The notes under the pieces are model-generated. The model ran no database searches and was not told the DNA's origin. It saw nothing but the letters and a program-made list of their open reading frames with translations. The position numbers and the translations under genes were made by a program. 8,653 bases of DNA from a bacterium (lineage in GTDB: Bacteria > Bacteroidota > Bacteroidia > Cytophagales > Thermonemataceae). Shown here piece by piece: positions 5,870 through 8,653 of the stretch (position 1 is its first letter; every line of letters begins with the position of its first letter). The stretch lies in the NCBI GenBank assembly GCA_025362415.1, contig JANYGM010000075.1:1-8653 (forward strand), read 5' to 3'.

Positions 5870-7066
5870 ATGGAAATCCTTTTCTACATCAGAAAATCCA
5901 AAACCAAAAACACTGGGAAAATCTATTGCCAAGTTACCGTAGGAGGGGTAAAAGGCAAAGCCTACTCTACAGGTGTGGAATGCCTGCAGGAAGAATGGAA
6001 CGCAAAAATGCAAACTATTTTTTCTAAAGACCCAAATAAGCAAGAAAGTATATACCAAGATAACGAGACGTTATCTAACGAAATTGCAGACCTCAAAATA
6101 GCCTACAATGCCCTATGCGCCGACAACCGCATACCTGTTGTTACTGCTAACCGTGTCATCTCAGAGGCTCTCAAGCAGGAGGAAGACAAAAAAACTTTTC
6201 TAAACCTTGTTCCCCTATGTTTTTCTTACCTGCATATCACAAAAAGACATTCGCAAGGCACAAAAGATATTCACACAAGAAGTCTGGAAAATCTTACTGA
6301 ATTCCTAAAAAGCAGCAAAAAAGAAGACATCTATTGTGAAGAAGTAACTGCACAAATCTGGCAACAATACCAAGTGTGGCTAATCACAACGAAAAAGACG
6401 TGTGGCAATGGTTTCATCAAACAACAATTGCAACATCTAAGAGCTGTAATTGTATGGGCTAAGCAAAACGGCTATTCTAATGCCAATAATGTGGAGGGAC
6501 TACCCACGCCAAAGATTGAGGAGAAGAAAATACTCTATCTTACGCCAGAGAAAGTCGCAGAAATATATGCTCACGAGTATGAACACAAAACAATGCGTCA
6601 TGTAGCCCATTGTTTTGTGTTTCAATTTTGGACAAGTCTTGATTTTTGCGATATTAAAGCCCTCAACCCCTCTCATTTTAGGGAAGAAAATGGGAAAAAG
6701 TACATACGAGTAGTGAGAGGGAAAAGTCCATACGGTGTACTTCTAACACAGGATTTGCCCTTTTTGCCTGTTGCACATGAAATTTGGGACAAATATGAAG
6801 GAAAACTTCCAATTCATCACCTTGCCACACATAACCGCCTATTGAAAGAAATAGCAATAATACATAACATCTCCATCAATCTTACTACTAAGATTTCAAG
6901 GAAATCAGCAGGCACGTATTGGTGTTCTGAAGGTATTAGCCTTCTCACAACTTCACAAATGATGGGGCACAAAGACCCTAATACCACAAAAAAGTATTAT
7001 GTTGATGTAACCCAAAAAGCATTAGAAAGAGAAACAGAAATCCTTTTTGAAGGTGGGAAAAAGTAA
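5870..7066 (+). CDS. Tyrosine recombinase / phage-type integrase
   Basis: This enzyme would integrate and excise the element by cutting and rejoining DNA at the tRNA-Arg site. The 398-aa protein has three parts: an N-terminal arm-binding domain (about 1-90, with TGKIYCQVTVGGVKGKAYST), a SAM-like core-binding domain (about 105-210) and a catalytic domain (about 220-390). Catalytic residues seen are Lys285 (RGKSPYG), Lys341 and Arg344 (TTKISRKSAG), His367 (MMGHKDPNTT) and the nucleophile Tyr376 (KKYYVDV). The first arginine of the family is replaced by Asp258 (TSLDFCDI), and the box-II His by Lys341. Lys is tolerated there in the family. Loss of Arg-I is known in Bacteroidota recombinases such as IntDOT, which has Ser. 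The ATG at 5870 follows AAAGGA by 5-6 bases, an unusually good ribosome site for this window. C-ending codons are more common here than in sufB, consistent with transfer. Confidence 0.93.
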   Translation: MEILFYIRKSKTKNTGKIYCQVTVGGVKGKAYSTGVECLQEEWNAKMQTIFSKDPNKQESIYQDNETLSNEIADLKIAYNALCADNRIPVVTANRVISEALKQEEDKKTFLNLVPLCFSYLHITKRHSQGTKDIHTRSLENLTEFLKSSKKEDIYCEEVTAQIWQQYQVWLITTKKTCGNGFIKQQLQHLRAVIVWAKQNGYSNANNVEGLPTPKIEEKKILYLTPEKVAEIYAHEYEHKTMRHVAHCFVFQFWTSLDFCDIKALNPSHFREENGKKYIRVVRGKSPYGVLLTQDLPFLPVAHEIWDKYEGKLPIHHLATHNRLLKEIAIIHNISINLTTKISRKSAGTYWCSEGISLLTTSQMMGHKDPNTTKKYYVDVTQKALERETEILFEGGKK

Positions 7067-7087
7067 ATTTCAAGTAAAAATTTCTAA

Positions 7088-7124
7088 CAAAAAGCCCGCT
7101 ACTCAAAAAGTAGCGGGCTTTTTG
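7088..7124. terminator. Strong bidirectional terminator after integrase
   Basis: CAAAAAGCCCGCTACT (7088-7103) pairs perfectly over 16 bp with 7109-7124 around CAAAA. A G+C-rich core is flanked by A and T runs, so it can end transcription in both directions. It lies 21 nt after the integrase stop codon and separates the integrase from the terminase unit, so the terminase needs its own promoter. Confidence 0.92.
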
Positions 7125-7165
7125 TTTTGGAAAAAATTTAATAAACAAAAATTATACTAAATATT

Positions 7166-7197
7166 TTTTAGTTAAATTTGTAAATATTTAACTAAAA
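7166..7197. promoter_or_regulatory. Operator-like palindrome overlapping the terminase promoter
   Basis: TTTTAGTTAAAT (7166-7177) and ATTTAACTAAAA (7186-7197) are perfect inverted copies with an 8-bp spacer, centred 20 bp before the ATG at 7202. TAAATTTG (7173-7180), an exact TAnnTTTG -7 box, overlaps the left arm and spacer. No TTG is found at -33. Size, symmetry and position fit a site for a dimeric repressor or activator. No regulator gene for it is present in the window. A simple A+T-rich hairpin in the leader is the alternative. Confidence 0.5.
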
Positions 7198-7201
7198 TAA
7201 A

Positions 7202-8653
7202 ATGACTTTAAGACAACTCAAAGAAGAAAAACTCCGCAGGCTAAAACAAAAATATTATCAACAAAACCCTTCAAAGTGGCTTAGTGAGCGGTTTTTGGAA
7301 GATGAGAAAAATGTAGTTTGGTCAGCTTACGACAATTACGAAAATCACGAGTGGGACGGCTCAAAAGACCCTTTTGCACAAGGTTGGCAGGCACTTGCGG
7401 ACAACTATTTCGCAGGTATGGAATCCGCCACAGGAACAGGGAAAACCTTTTTTTTGGCACGTGTGGTGTTTTGGTTTTTGGACTGTTTTGAGGGTAGCCT
7501 TGTAGTTACCTCTGCACCAGTAGCAGGACAACTAAAAACACAACTTTGGAGCGAAATCAAAACGGCTTTTCACAAGTTCAAAAAAATACGTCCCCACGCT
7601 GAATTATATGATAGTCTTAGGCTTTTGGTTGATGCTCGTGGATTTTCTGATTTGGAAGAAGGAGAAGAAAACCTTAATGCGTGGCAGGCAATAGGTGTGG
7701 CAAGTCGTGCAAGCTCAGGCAGTACCTCCAATGTGAGTAGGCAAGGTTTTCACAGAAAAGATATGCTTATTATTACAGAAGAAACGCCAGGTATGGACAT
7801 TGCAAGTATGGAGGCATACATCAACACCTGCACAGGAGAACATAACCTAATCCTTGCGGTAGGTAATCCAGATGCCCAAACAGACACACTACACACGTTT
7901 TGCCAAAAACCACGAGTAAAACATTTTATAATCTCTTCCTACGACCACCCAAATATTGTTGGTAAAAAAGAAATCATACCAGGAGCAATTACTGAAATTT
8001 CGCTTAATGCCAGAAAACAGGAATACGGAGAAGATAGCCCATTCTTCAAATCACGAGTAAGAGGCATATCCCCTGCACAATCAACAGATAGCCTTATTAA
8101 AGTGTCTTGGATAGAGAATGCTATAAATCTTGATATTCCAAGCGTTCCGCTAGACGACTCACAAAATGCTTGTGGTGTGGATGTGGCAAATTCTGTGGCA
8201 GGTGATAAGGCAGCAGTCGCCTACGGAAAAGCTAATATTTTGCTTTATCTCAAAGAGTTTCAATGCCCTGATGCCTCACATTTGGCTTATAATTTACTTC
8301 TTTCTAGTGAGCAACTTCTCACGCAGGGACTACACGACTACCGTATTCCTTCTTTTTATGATTATGATGTAGCAGGAGAGTATATTGGTGTGGATAGTGT
8401 GGGTGTGGGAACGTCCACCATCAACACGCTACATAACGAGGGCTATAAGGCGCAGGGGCTTGCAGGTGGGCAAGTGGTGGAGGCAATTATTAAGGACAGC
8501 AACCAAAAGCCACTTTATAGTTTTGCTTCACTTCGTTCTCAAATGTATTGGGAACTTAGAGAAGACCTGAGAAAAGGACTACTTAGCATACAGATTACGG
8601 ATATTACCACACTTTCAAGGCTCAAAATGGAGATTTCAGAGCCAAAATATCAA
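7202..8653 (+). CDS. Phage terminase large subunit (partial, runs off the right edge)
   Basis: TerL is the ATP-driven motor and nuclease that cuts phage DNA and pumps it into the prohead. The frame is open for 484 codons from ATG 7202 (an in-frame TAA lies just upstream at 7193) to the window edge, so the C-terminus is missing. ATPase domain: WQ at 62-63, Walker A SATGTGKT (75-82), Walker B-like LIITEE (189-194) and coupling motif GNP (221-223). A linker of the form FFKSRVRGISP (281-291) leads to the RNase H-like nuclease. That domain has CGVDVANSVAGDK with Asp327, and IGVDSVGVG with Asp398. The third acidic residue expected near the C-terminus would lie beyond the window. No Shine-Dalgarno sequence is present. 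No small terminase gene precedes it; the integrase is the immediate neighbour, behind a terminator. HK97-like prophage origin is the likeliest reading; the subfamily is not fixed. Confidence 0.9.
   Translation, partial: MTLRQLKEEKLRRLKQKYYQQNPSKWLSERFLEDEKNVVWSAYDNYENHEWDGSKDPFAQGWQALADNYFAGMESATGTGKTFFLARVVFWFLDCFEGSLVVTSAPVAGQLKTQLWSEIKTAFHKFKKIRPHAELYDSLRLLVDARGFSDLEEGEENLNAWQAIGVASRASSGSTSNVSRQGFHRKDMLIITEETPGMDIASMEAYINTCTGEHNLILAVGNPDAQTDTLHTFCQKPRVKHFIISSYDHPNIVGKKEIIPGAITEISLNARKQEYGEDSPFFKSRVRGISPAQSTDSLIKVSWIENAINLDIPSVPLDDSQNACGVDVANSVAGDKAAVAYGKANILLYLKEFQCPDASHLAYNLLLSSEQLLTQGLHDYRIPSFYDYDVAGEYIGVDSVGVGTSTINTLHNEGYKAQGLAGGQVVEAIIKDSNQKPLYSFASLRSQMYWELREDLRKGLLSIQITDITTLSRLKMEISEPKYQ

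Noticed and set aside
5849..6058. 69-aa minus-strand ORF over the integrase start
   Set aside because: It overlaps the conserved arm-binding domain of the integrase and has no support of its own.
8166..8570. Two plus-strand ORFs (68 and 61 aa) near the right edge
   Set aside because: They are in another frame within the terminase gene, whose frame is open across them and carries the nuclease motifs.

Overview
The window looks like chromosomal DNA of a member of the Bacteroidota, with a mobile element (most likely a prophage) entering from the right. The DNA is A+T rich and start codons generally lack a Shine-Dalgarno sequence. Several TAnnTTTG-type -7 boxes occur upstream of genes. The integrase has the short N-terminal arm-binding domain and the altered catalytic residues common in that phylum. 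I cannot name a genus from sequence alone; a Cytophagales-like host is a guess.

Host part (1 to about 5614). A complete sufB (266-1729) has no sufC, sufD or sufS beside it. Upstream of it is a repeat-rich stretch with a 19-bp inverted repeat. Downstream, the gap before the next gene is almost filled by a 288-bp foldback element (1782-2069). It has terminal inverted repeats and nested internal hairpins that could fold as a three-way junction. An RDD-family membrane protein gene starts only 13 bp after the element. It converges on a small ArsR-type regulator gene on the minus strand, and a bidirectional terminator lies between them. A 464-bp A+T-rich divergent gap leads to a gene for a family-5 (peptide/nickel-type) substrate-binding lipoprotein without permease genes. 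A 31-bp inverted repeat then precedes a tRNA-Arg(TCG) gene.

Mobile part (about 5615 to the end). The tRNA is followed, in the same direction, by two terminator-like hairpins and a 398-aa tyrosine recombinase. This is the classic layout of an element integrated at a tRNA 3' end. A strong terminator follows the integrase. The next gene starts at 7202, just after a 12+12-bp palindrome that overlaps a TAAATTTG -7 box. It is the large terminase subunit of a tailed phage and stays open through the right edge (484 codons in the window).

How the parts fit. The host genes appear to be unrelated single transcription units. The integrase would cut and join at the tRNA. The terminase would pump DNA into proheads, with its expression perhaps controlled at the palindrome. 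The most unusual items are the structured element at 1782-2069, the integrase-terminase junction with its operator-like palindrome and no small terminase gene, and the integrase with Asp at the Arg-I position.
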